DNA of 43,884 nt from Clostridia bacterium (GTDB lineage: Bacteria > Bacillota > Clostridia > Oscillospirales > Acutalibacteraceae), in contig JAFRHS010000035.1 of assembly GCA_017433225.1 (NCBI GenBank), positions 1-43,884 of the forward strand, written 5' to 3'. A program made the translations under genes and the position numbers. This document shows positions 8,859-15,872 of the stretch, in pieces. How positions within the stretch are numbered: the stretch's first letter is position 1; every line of letters starts with the position of its first letter. The notes beneath the pieces are model-generated. The model worked only from the letters and a program-made list of their open reading frames with translations, was not told where the DNA came from and did not search any database.

Positions 8859-9470
8859 TTACAGTACCAGGAGCAGGACTGCGAAGACGACGGCGAGGGC
8901 GCCGAAGATGGCATACCAGATGCCGCCCGGCTTCCTGACTTTGATGTTCACGATGAACAGGATGCCCATGACGCCGAGCACGGCGGCCGTGACCACCGGG
9001 GCGATCGACAGCGCGATGCTCTGGATGATGATCCATGCGAGCGGCAGGACCAGGGCCATATAGGTGACCGGGACACCGGCGAAGTATTTCGTATCGCCGT
9101 CGGTCGTGATGTCGAACCAGCAGAGCCGGGTGATGCCGGCGAGGATGTAGAGGATCGAAAGGACCACCGCCCAGGGAGCCGTCGTCAGGGTCAGCAGGAA
9201 GACCGCCGGGAACACGACGAAGGAGACGGTGTCCGCGAAGGAGTCGAGCTGGATGCCGAAGGCTTTCTCCACGTCGGTGCGGTCGAACATGCGGGCCACA
9301 CGGCCGTCAAAGAGGTCGCAGAGGCCGGAGGCGATGAACACCAGCATGGCGATACGGGGGTTTCCGGTGAGGGCGAAGTACATCGCCACGACCGCTGCCG
9401 CAATGCCGAGCCACGTCACAAAGTTGGCGAGGTTCCATACGCCGATGAACAGGGATTTCTTTTCGTTCAT
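8859..9470 (-). CDS. pssA: CDP-alcohol phosphatidyltransferase, probable phosphatidylserine synthase
   Basis: A 203-residue membrane protein with the full CDP-alcohol phosphotransferase signature: D52-x2-D55-G56-x2-A59-R60-x11-G72-x3-D76-x3-D80. It transfers a CDP-activated lipid head to an alcohol, probably L-serine given the phosphatidylserine decarboxylase gene directly downstream. About six hydrophobic segments follow. The ATG at 9470 has AAAGGAG upstream. The lipid backbone is not dictated by the sequence: the same family works on diacylglycerol or archaeol forms. Confidence 0.88.
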   Translation of the reverse strand: MNEKKSLFIGVWNLANFVTWLGIAAAVVAMYFALTGNPRIAMLVFIASGLCDLFDGRVARMFDRTDVEKAFGIQLDSFADTVSFVVFPAVFLLTLTTAPWAVVLSILYILAGITRLCWFDITTDGDTKYFAGVPVTYMALVLPLAWIIIQSIALSIAPVVTAAVLGVMGILFIVNIKVRKPGGIWYAIFGALAVVFAVLLLVL

Positions 9471-9485
9471 AACACTTCTCCTTTG

Positions 9486-10088
9486 TTACAGGTTTTTCCG
9501 AATGCCGGTCTTGATCATGCCGAGATTCGTGAGGATATGGATGAAGCCGCCGAGGGCGATATACCCGAAGTATTTGAGGATGCTCATCGGCGTCAGGAGC
9601 GCGAGGACTGCCATGACACCGAACAGGGAGTCGACCTGGTCGACGACGAAGAAGACCTTCCCGAGGAAGCCCTTCGTCTTTGTCGTGTGGCCGGGGCGGA
9701 TGTCGAACCGCCGCTTGGCAAAACTGTTCGGCAGTTCAAAGAGGGCGTAGGCCAGCCCGAAGAGACCGCCGGCAAACGCATTGTAGCGTACGGTGTTCTC
9801 ATGCCGCCGGTAAACCTCGGACAGGTGGGACTTGCCCAGCACCTTCAGGAGAAGGCCCATCCCGACCTGCGCCGCCATGGTGCCAAGGGTCATGCCGGCC
9901 AGACCCGCAAAGGTCTTGTTGTCTCCAAAGATGCGCCGGCCGTCTGACCAGTTGCGGCCGCCGTCGATTGGCCGTTTGAGTTTCCCATAGACCGGGGTCT
10001 TCACGAACAGCATGTTGAGGACACCGCCGAAGACGACGGAGCACATGCTGAGGATCATTTTTCCCATCAGTTTGATAATGCGAGCCAT
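9486..10088 (-). CDS. CarS-like (DUF46) CDP-lipid synthase homologue
   Basis: This 200-residue membrane protein resembles CDP-archaeol synthase (CarS, DUF46), which activates an ether lipid phosphate with CTP in archaea. Matching features are PIDGG and SDGRRIFGDNKTFAG (residues 40-62), ELPNSFAKRRFDI (118-130) and the DQVDSLFG motif (150-157), all typical CTP-transferase positions. I start it at ATG 10088 because GGAAGGGG precedes it; an upstream in-frame codon lies deep in dgkA. It overlaps the end of dgkA by 22 bases. Being just before pssA, it likely supplies the CDP-activated lipid. Whether the substrate is phosphatidate or a prenyl ether lipid cannot be read from sequence. Confidence 0.8.
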   Translation of the reverse strand: MARIIKLMGKMILSMCSVVFGGVLNMLFVKTPVYGKLKRPIDGGRNWSDGRRIFGDNKTFAGLAGMTLGTMAAQVGMGLLLKVLGKSHLSEVYRRHENTVRYNAFAGGLFGLAYALFELPNSFAKRRFDIRPGHTTKTKGFLGKVFFVVDQVDSLFGVMAVLALLTPMSILKYFGYIALGGFIHILTNLGMIKTGIRKNL

Positions 10089-10468
10089 ATCAGTACCCCT
10101 TCCAGCGGGAAATATGCGAAGCCCCACATGAGGACTGCGGCAGCACCGAGATCTTTGGCCCGGCGGATGGTTTCATCGAGGTCTTTCGTCAGATAGTTGC
10201 AGATGTGCTCGATCGCCGTGTTGATCATTTCTGCGGCGATCGCCCCGAACGCGCAGATAAAATAGGCGATGTGCCCCGGAAGGCTGACACCGACAATGAG
10301 ATTGACCACGAAAAAGAAGACGAGAAAGACGAGGTACAATTTACAGTTGCGCTCGGTCTTCAACGCGTAGCCGATCCCTTTGAACGCGTACTGGATGCTG
10401 TTGAAAAACGACGTCGTTCGCATCGGGCTCTCCTGGATCTCGTCGTGGAGGTTTGGTTTCTGTTCCAT
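10067..10468 (-). CDS. dgkA: DgkA-type diacylglycerol/undecaprenol kinase
   Basis: A 133-residue protein with three membrane helices and the DgkA signature EMINTAIEHICN followed by RRAKDLGAAAVL. It uses ATP to phosphorylate diacylglycerol or, in Gram-positive bacteria, undecaprenol. It is the first gene of the minus-strand lipid operon, preceded by AAGGAGAG and a promoter at 10564-10592. A phosphorylated lipid made here could feed the CarS-like enzyme encoded next. Confidence 0.9.
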   Translation of the reverse strand: MEQKPNLHDEIQESPMRTTSFFNSIQYAFKGIGYALKTERNCKLYLVFLVFFFVVNLIVGVSLPGHIAYFICAFGAIAAEMINTAIEHICNYLTKDLDETIRRAKDLGAAAVLMWGFAYFPLEGVLIWLALSN

Positions 10469-10522
10469 AGATGACTCTCCTTGTTCATTGTTTCTTATAC
10501 GGGCGGTCTCTTTTCAGATTTG

Positions 10523-10550
10523 TTTAAGATTCTACAGGGTCGCTCTTAAA
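10523..10550. promoter_or_regulatory. inverted repeat in the dgkA leader
   Basis: TTTAAGA (10523-10529) and TCTTAAA (10544-10550) are separated by 14 bases, just downstream of the dgkA -10 box. It could be an operator or a leader hairpin. Confidence 0.4.
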
Positions 10551-10563
10551 ATACCCTTTATTT

Positions 10564-10592
10564 TATATACTATATTTTTAAAATCTATACAA
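10564..10592 (-). promoter_or_regulatory. promoter of the lipid operon
   Basis: Minus-strand -35 TTGTAT (10587-10592) and -10 TATATA (10564-10569) with a 17-bp spacer, in an AT-rich gap. The leader is about 90 bases. Confidence 0.55.
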
Positions 10593-10669
10593 AAATTGTA
10601 CATCTGCCCAAAAGCCCAAACGCAAATGGCCCCAATTAAATTTTGTTCAATTTATTTTTGCTCAACCTA

Positions 10670-10697
10670 TTGACTTCGCGTTTTCCAACGGTATAAT
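10670..10697 (+). promoter_or_regulatory. promoter of trxA-trxB
   Basis: -35 TTGACT (10670-10675), 16-bp spacer, -10 TATAAT (10692-10697). Confidence 0.7.
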
Positions 10698-10745
10698 GAA
10701 GGTGTCAAACAAAAACCACTCTTCCTTTTGAAAGGAGCATATACT

Positions 10746-11078
10746 ATGGCAACGAAAGCAACTGTCATCAACGTCGACAACTATCAGGAACTCATCGGGA
10801 ACGGCACCCCTGCCATCCTCGATTTCTGGGCCACCTGGTGCCCGCACTGCAAGCGCATCGCCCCGTCCTATGACAAAGTCGCGGCGGACTATGAAGGCAA
10901 ACTCATCGTCGGCAAGGTCGACACCGATGAGGACCCGGCCATCGCGCAGAAATATGACATCGAATACCTGCCCACCTTCGTCCTGATCGACGGAGAAGGC
11001 AACGTCGTGGACAAAGTCGTGGCTCCCGCCAACAAAGCGGCGATCGACGAATTCATCCACAACGGTCTCGGCCTTTGA
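10746..11078 (+). CDS. trxA: thioredoxin with CPHC active site
   Basis: A 110-residue thioredoxin fold protein with FWATWCPHC (C32 and C35) and the cis-proline loop IEYLPTFVLI. Classical thioredoxin has CGPC; the CPHC dipeptide is that of DsbA and usually gives a more oxidising disulfide. No signal peptide is visible, so it should be cytoplasmic. The ATG at 10746 follows AAAGGAG at 10731-10737; earlier in-frame codons overlap that site. It is followed at 15 bp by thioredoxin reductase, its likely electron donor. Confidence 0.9.
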   Translation: MATKATVINVDNYQELIGNGTPAILDFWATWCPHCKRIAPSYDKVAADYEGKLIVGKVDTDEDPAIAQKYDIEYLPTFVLIDGEGNVVDKVVAPANKAAIDEFIHNGLGL

Positions 11079-11092
11079 TCCGGGGTGCTCTC

Positions 11093-12031
11093 ATGAGTGA
11101 ACAGATCTACGACGTCGTCATCATCGGCGGCGGCCCCGCCGGTTACTCCTCCGCACTCTACTGTGCGCGCGCCGGCCTCAGGACCATCGTGCTCGAACAC
11201 CTGTCCGCCGGCGGTCAGATGACCCTGACGGAGATCATTGAAAACTACCCCGGCTTCGACGAGGGCATCGACGGCTTCACGCTGGGCGACCAGATGCAGC
11301 AGCAGGCCGAGAAGTTCGGCGCCGAATCCGAGCTGACCTCGGTCACCTCCGTCGAACTGACCGGCGACATCAAAGTCGTCCACACCTCCGACGCCGGCGA
11401 TTACCGGACCCGCTGTGTGGTCATTGCCACCGGCGCCAACGCAAGACCTCTCGGCCTCCCGAACGAGGCCGCGCTCGCCGACAAAGGCATCCACTACTGC
11501 GCCGCCTGTGACGGCATGCGGTTCAAGGGCAAGACCGTCGCTCTCGTCGGCGGCGGCAACACCGCGCTCGAAGACGCGCTGCTGCTCTCCCGCCTCTGTG
11601 AGAAGGTCTATCTCATCCACCGCAGAGACCAGTACCGCGCCGAGAAGTTCTACGCCGACGCCGTGGCAGAGGCGGAGAACATCGAACCTGTCCTGAACAG
11701 CGTCGTCGAGAGCGTCGATGTCGAAGGCGGGTTCAAAGGGGTCACCGTCAAAAACGTGAAAACCGATGAGACCCGCTTCCTCGAATCGGAAGCCCTCTTC
11801 GTCTCGGTCGGACGCGTCCCGAACACCGGATTCCTGAACGGAGCGGTCTCCGTGGACGGTTCCGGTTACATCGAAGCCGATGAGACCACCCGGACCTCGG
11901 TCCCCGGCGTCTTTGCCGTCGGCGATATCCGTACGAAACCCATGCGCCAGGTCGTCACGGCCGCCGCAGACGGCGCCGTCTCCTCCATGTTTGCGCAGCA
12001 GTACATCGAAGAATCAAAGGCGAAAGGATAA
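11093..12031 (+). CDS. trxB: thioredoxin-disulfide reductase
   Basis: This 312-residue flavoprotein passes electrons from NADPH through FAD to thioredoxin. It has the FAD motif VVIIGGGPAGYSS (8-20), the redox site CAAC (C136, C139) followed by DG, the NAD(P) motif ALVGGGNTALEDALLL, and the C-terminal FAVGDIRTKPMRQVVTAAADGA FAD clamp. The usual redox site is CATC or CAVC; alanine in the middle is a mild variant. The start ATG at 11093 removes a six-residue in-frame extension starting from TTG. It is probably co-transcribed with trxA and ends at a strong terminator. Confidence 0.93.
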   Translation: MSEQIYDVVIIGGGPAGYSSALYCARAGLRTIVLEHLSAGGQMTLTEIIENYPGFDEGIDGFTLGDQMQQQAEKFGAESELTSVTSVELTGDIKVVHTSDAGDYRTRCVVIATGANARPLGLPNEAALADKGIHYCAACDGMRFKGKTVALVGGGNTALEDALLLSRLCEKVYLIHRRDQYRAEKFYADAVAEAENIEPVLNSVVESVDVEGGFKGVTVKNVKTDETRFLESEALFVSVGRVPNTGFLNGAVSVDGSGYIEADETTRTSVPGVFAVGDIRTKPMRQVVTAAADGAVSSMFAQQYIEESKAKG

Positions 12032-12045
12032 ATTGCCCAATTACA

Positions 12046-12076
12046 ACTCCCGACAATGGTCGGGAGTTTCTTTTTG
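12046..12076 (+). terminator. terminator of trxAB
   Basis: ACTCCCGAC (12046-12054) pairs perfectly with GTCGGGAGT (12059-12067), loop AATG, followed by TTTCTTTTT. Confidence 0.92.
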
Positions 12077-12120
12077 TGTCAACAAAAATGGGCGTTTTCT
12101 TGCTTTTGCCCATTTTTTCA

Positions 12121-12144
12121 TGTACAATAATTGTATAATGTACA
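12121..12144. promoter_or_regulatory. -10 box and palindromic operator of the tetR gene
   Basis: TATAAT at 12134-12139 lies 32 bp before the ATG at 12171. A 13-bp perfect palindrome TACAATAATTGTA (12123-12135) overlaps its edge, and two TGTACA copies flank it at 12121 and 12139. This is a likely autoregulatory operator. No good -35 box was seen. Confidence 0.5.
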
Positions 12145-12170
12145 GATTCGACCAAAGGAGGTTTACAGAT

Positions 12171-12764
12171 ATGGGAAAACCCGAGATCACCCGCAAAAAC
12201 ATCATCCTGGCATCCATCAAACTGGCGAAGGAAAACGGGCCCTCGAACGTGACGGTTCGGGAGATCTGTGAAGAAGCCGGCATCTCAAAAAACACATTCT
12301 ATCTCTATTTCCACAATCGCGACGAAGTGTTCGGCGAGACCTACTTTACCGACGACGACGAAAAGCAGCGCCGATTCCCGGAGATCATGCTGGAGTACGA
12401 CTCCCCGCTCGAACAGTTCTGGGAGCTTTTGAAGATCGATATCGAGCGGCACATCTCCTTCGGACCGAAGCTCCTCGCCACCATCTCCATGCAAAACGTC
12501 CAGCAGATCAATTTCTTCTCGGACGACCCGAGCGAGCAGCCGGAGACCGTCAAGGTCTTCACTTCCCTCGTCGGGAAAATGCAGCGCATGGGCGAGATCA
12601 AAAACATGGCAGAGCCGTTCAACATCGTCAAAGCGGTCTATAACAGCGCGATCGGCGTCGACATCCGGTGGACCCAGCTGGACGGCGGGTTCGACTTCAA
12701 AAAAGAGAGTTTCGACCTGCTCTGCACCATCCTGCAGCCCACCCGTCCCATCGAGAACTACTGA
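12171..12764 (+). CDS. TetR-family transcriptional regulator
   Basis: A 197-residue protein with an N-terminal TetR helix-turn-helix (TVREICEEAGISKNTFYLYF, residues 23-42) and a ligand-binding C-terminal half without recognisable signature. ATG 12171 follows AAAGGAGG. It has its own -10 box with a palindrome likely used for autoregulation. A terminator separates it from trxB and another ends it, so its other targets are unknown. The reductase, flavodoxin-like and lipid genes nearby are candidates only by proximity. Confidence 0.88.
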   Translation: MGKPEITRKNIILASIKLAKENGPSNVTVREICEEAGISKNTFYLYFHNRDEVFGETYFTDDDEKQRRFPEIMLEYDSPLEQFWELLKIDIERHISFGPKLLATISMQNVQQINFFSDDPSEQPETVKVFTSLVGKMQRMGEIKNMAEPFNIVKAVYNSAIGVDIRWTQLDGGFDFKKESFDLLCTILQPTRPIENY

Positions 12765-12773
12765 TCAGACAAA

Positions 12774-12805
12774 AAGAGGCACACCGTGTTCGCGATGTGC
12801 CTCTT
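12774..12805. terminator. bidirectional terminator
   Basis: AAGAGGCACA (12774-12783) pairs with TGTGCCTCTT (12796-12805). The minus strand continues into TTTTTGTC, serving the flavodoxin-like gene; the plus strand ends the tetR gene. Confidence 0.8.
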
Positions 12806-12827
12806 GTGTTCATGACGTTATGCCGTC

Positions 12828-13358
12828 TCAGTCCGCGGTCAGCTTCTGGCCCCGTTCGGACTCGAGGAAGTCCGTCAGCTCCTTGACGCCGTCAAGGCTC
12901 GAGTGGTCGAAGGTCCGGCCGATGTTGTTGAGGAAGAACTTCTCGTTGGAAGACAGCTTGTAGTAGTCGAACATCTGAAGGGTCTCCCGGTACATGAGGA
13001 GCGCCGCCTTCTGACCCTCTGTCAGACGGTACCAGCGAAGGCCGCCTTCAAAATAAAAGGTCGGGACATCTTCGAGCCCGTTCTTCTTCCGGAACCCGAC
13101 CGCGTCGCCGCCCCGCTTCGGGAGCGCGCCCACCGCAAAGACGATGTACTTGCCGCGGACCTTGCCCCGCAGTTCATCGAGGCCCTGGATGATGCCGCCC
13201 TTGACCCAGCCGCCGTAGACGACGAGCGGGTACTGTTTGAGGTCATCGATGGAGACGTCTTCCAGCCGGAAGAGGTCGCACTTCAACTGGTTCGCCACCC
13301 AGTTCGCGTATTTCTCCGTAAAACCGGTGTTTCCGGTATAAACGACTGCTGTCAGCAT
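12828..13358 (-). CDS. flavodoxin-domain protein
   Basis: A 176-residue protein that begins MLTAVVYTGNTGFTEKYA. This is the flavodoxin phosphate-binding loop (T-G-N-T-G), which holds the FMN phosphate. The segment YPLVVYGGWVKGG matches the second flavin loop. The later part (GGLRWYRLTEGQKAALLMY) is longer than in simple flavodoxins and recalls the HemG-like flavodoxin group. It is likely an electron carrier or small quinone reductase. ATG 13358 is chosen because GGAGG precedes it; earlier codons overlap that site. It follows the EF-G gene on the same strand after a terminator. Confidence 0.75.
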   Translation of the reverse strand: MLTAVVYTGNTGFTEKYANWVANQLKCDLFRLEDVSIDDLKQYPLVVYGGWVKGGIIQGLDELRGKVRGKYIVFAVGALPKRGGDAVGFRKKNGLEDVPTFYFEGGLRWYRLTEGQKAALLMYRETLQMFDYYKLSSNEKFFLNNIGRTFDHSSLDGVKELTDFLESERGQKLTAD

Positions 13359-13402
13359 TGCCGTTCCTCCTGTAATCACAATTCCAACGCACATTGTAAC
13401 AC

Positions 13403-13431
13403 AAAAGAGCTCCGTCGAAAAGACGGAGCTC
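13403..13431 (-). terminator. terminator of EF-G-like gene
   Basis: A 10-bp perfect stem GAGCTCCGTC / GACGGAGCTC with a 5-base loop. On the minus strand it is followed by TTTTGTG. Confidence 0.85.
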
Positions 13432-13446
13432 CTGTCATTGGTCAGC

Positions 13447-15513
13447 TTATTCGGCGTTGGCCTCTTCGATGATCTTCTGAGCGACGTTCGCGGGGACTTC
13501 CTCGTAACGCGCGAAGGAGGTCAGGAAGGAACCGCGGCCCTTCGTGGTGGAACGAAGCATGGTCGGGAAGTCGGAGAGCTCTGCTTCCGGGACTTCAGCG
13601 GTCAGCTTCTGGAGGCCTCTGGAGCCTTCGACGGGTTCCATGCCGAGGACACGGCCGCGACGCTTGGTGACATCGCCCATGATGTCGCCCATGTTTTCGT
13701 CGGGGACGGTGATGTCCACGTTGAGGATCGGCTCAAGGAGGACCGGGTCGGCTTCGGCGACACCCTTCTTGTAGGCCAGGGACGCGGCGGTCTTGAAGGC
13801 CATTTCGGAGGAGTCGACCGGATGGTAGGAACCATCGTACAGGACGGCTTTCAGACCGACCATCGGGTAACCGGCGAGAACGCCCTTCTCGATGGAGTCC
13901 TGAAGGCCTTTTTCGACGGCCGGGAAGTAGTTCTTCGGGACAGAGCCGCCGAAGACTTCCTCGGAGAACTGGAGGCCGGGCTCGGTGGTGGGCTCGAACC
14001 GGATCCAGACGTCACCGTACTGGCCGTGGCCGCCGGACTGTTTCTTATGTTTGCCCTGGACCTGGACGGTTTTGCGGATGGCTTCGCGATAGGCGACTTT
14101 CGGAGCGCTGAGTTCGACGTCGACGCCGAATTTGCTCTTCAGTTTGCCGACGATGAAGTCGATGTGCTGTTCGCCCTGGCCGGAGAGGACCTGCTCCTTG
14201 GTCTCCTTGTTGGTGCCGAAGGAGATGGTCGGGTCTTCTTCCATGAGACGGGCAAGGCCGGACGCGATCTTGTCCTCTTCACCCTTCTTCTTCGCGGAAA
14301 CAGCGAGGGAGTAGCAGGGAGTCGGGACGGTGAGGCCCTTCAGGGTCAGCGGGTTGGACGCTGCAGTGATGGTGTCGCCGGTCTTGATGCCGGTGAGCTT
14401 CGTGACGACAGCGATGTCGCCCGCGGTGATCTCTTTGCTCTCCTCCAGCGTGCCGCCGTGAGGAATGGAGATCTTGCCCATACGCTCGGACTCGCCGGTC
14501 CGTGCGCAGTAGCAGGGGGTATCGGCAGTGATGGTGCCGGAGACGACTTTGATGAAGGACATCTTACCGACGAACGGGTCAGCGATGGTCTTGAAGCAGA
14601 TGGCTGCAAGCGGGCCGTTCGGGTCGCAGGGCAGTTCGACTTCGTTGCCGTTCTTGTCGACGGCGGTCTCGCCGGTCTTGGAAGTGGCGCTCGGGCCGAG
14701 GTTCGCAATGCCGTTCAGCAGCTGGTCGATGCCTTCGAGCTTGTCGGCAGCACAGGCATAGACCGGATAGATCTCGCCGTTGGTGACGCCTTCGAGAAGG
14801 CCGGTCAGCGCTTCGACTTCGGTGAAGGGCTCGCCTTCGAAGTATTTCTCCATGAGCTCGTCGCTGGTGGTGGCAACGGCTTCATTGAACATGTCTCTGT
14901 AGGTGTCGAGCTTGTCGGACTCGGGCATGTCGACTTCGACCGACTTGCCGTCCTTGTACTCGTAGCACTTGTTCTGGGACAGGTTGACAAGGTAACGGAC
15001 CGCGCCCTCTTCGATCAGCGGGATGACGACGGGGCACAGTTTGTTGCCGTGGACTTCCTGCATGAGCTCGAAGACGTTGCCGAAGTTCGCGTTCTCGGCG
15101 TCGGTCTTGTTGATGACGAAGATCTTGGAAAGATTGCGGGTCTCCGCGGCGTTGAATGCCTTTTCGGCACCGACGTCATAGGAGTTGCGCTCTGCGTCCA
15201 TCACGATGAGCATGCAGCCTGCGGCACGGGCCGCTTCGGAAAGTCCGCCGGCGAAATCGAAAAGACCGGGAGTATCTATCAGATTGATTTTGACGTCATT
15301 CCACTCAAGGCATGCAACGGCGCTCTGCAGGGACGCCTGACGTTTCTTCTCCTCCGGGTCATAGTCCATGACGGTAGAGCCGTCTGCCACTTTGCCGAGA
15401 CGCTTGGTGGCGCCCGCCGTGTACAGCATGGCTTCGCACAGGGTGGTTTTGCCCCGTCCGGCATGACCCGCAACCGCAATGTTGCGTATGTTGTTTGAGT
15501 TATAGGTTTTCAT
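13447..15513 (-). CDS. fusA: elongation factor G paralogue (EF-G2 type)
   Basis: A 688-residue translational GTPase. It has the G1 loop GHAGRGKTT (about 16-24), G3 DTPG, G4 NKTD, then domain II and the domain IV/V region with HGQYGDVWIRF and GSRGLQKLTAEVPEAELSDF. The G1 loop 'GHAGxGKT' differs from the AHIDAGKTT of the main EF-G and is typical of the second EF-G class, whose cellular role is less clear. There is no rpsL-rpsG-tuf context here, which supports a paralogue. The ATG at 15513 has GAGGAGG upstream; an in-frame extension to 15573 lacks a ribosome site. It has its own promoter at 15606-15634. Confidence 0.9.
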   Translation of the reverse strand: MKTYNSNNIRNIAVAGHAGRGKTTLCEAMLYTAGATKRLGKVADGSTVMDYDPEEKKRQASLQSAVACLEWNDVKINLIDTPGLFDFAGGLSEAARAAGCMLIVMDAERNSYDVGAEKAFNAAETRNLSKIFVINKTDAENANFGNVFELMQEVHGNKLCPVVIPLIEEGAVRYLVNLSQNKCYEYKDGKSVEVDMPESDKLDTYRDMFNEAVATTSDELMEKYFEGEPFTEVEALTGLLEGVTNGEIYPVYACAADKLEGIDQLLNGIANLGPSATSKTGETAVDKNGNEVELPCDPNGPLAAICFKTIADPFVGKMSFIKVVSGTITADTPCYCARTGESERMGKISIPHGGTLEESKEITAGDIAVVTKLTGIKTGDTITAASNPLTLKGLTVPTPCYSLAVSAKKKGEEDKIASGLARLMEEDPTISFGTNKETKEQVLSGQGEQHIDFIVGKLKSKFGVDVELSAPKVAYREAIRKTVQVQGKHKKQSGGHGQYGDVWIRFEPTTEPGLQFSEEVFGGSVPKNYFPAVEKGLQDSIEKGVLAGYPMVGLKAVLYDGSYHPVDSSEMAFKTAASLAYKKGVAEADPVLLEPILNVDITVPDENMGDIMGDVTKRRGRVLGMEPVEGSRGLQKLTAEVPEAELSDFPTMLRSTTKGRGSFLTSFARYEEVPANVAQKIIEEANAE

Positions 15514-15605
15514 ATTGGATTCCTCCTCGGTCTGTAATACAAGATATTGTGGGGCGATGGATAAAATCCACAAAAATGCCCCGTTTTTCGCAAACGCTTA
15601 TGTCG

Positions 15606-15634
15606 ATTTTACCATAATCAATACTTTATTTCAA
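15606..15634 (-). promoter_or_regulatory. promoter of EF-G-like gene
   Basis: Minus-strand -35 TTGAAA (15629-15634), 17-bp spacer, -10 TAAAAT (15606-15611). Confidence 0.7.
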
Positions 15635-15643
15635 TAAAGAATG

Positions 15644-15700
15644 GGACCTTCCGAGGCACCCGTCCGGCGGGCTTCCGGAAGGTCCGGACCACCGGCGGAA
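15644..15700. other. GC-rich hairpin between divergent promoters
   Basis: GGACCTTCCG (15644-15653) pairs with CGGAAGGTCC (15676-15685), with an inner CCCG/CGGG. A competing palindrome GGTCCGGACC covers 15681-15690. There is no T tract and no gene. The 15514-15872 gap otherwise holds only the two promoters. Confidence 0.5.
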
Positions 15701-15773
15701 GAGCCTTCGATGCATAGTAAACATCTTTTTTCAAAACTATACATTCCCTCAAAATGATGTACGACAGCGCCGA

Positions 15774-15797
15774 TTGACTTTATTGTACCCGTATAAT
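15774..15797 (+). promoter_or_regulatory. possible promoter of epimerase-like gene
   Basis: A perfect TATAAT at 15792-15797. A TTGACT lies at 15774-15779 but only 12 bp away, so the true -35 is uncertain. Confidence 0.4.
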
Positions 15798-15872
15798 AGA
15801 ATAAATGTTGCACGAATGAGTCGCGACTCATCGCGACCGGATGAAATGAAAACAAAAGGAGATGCATCGCCC

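Noticed and set aside
8857-9036. Apparent N-terminal extension of psd
   Set aside because: It lies within pssA in another frame and is not protein-like.
13438-15498. 686-codon open frame antisense to the EF-G gene
   Set aside because: It is a shadow caused by strong third-position GC bias; composition is unlike a protein and the opposite frame has full EF-G motifs.
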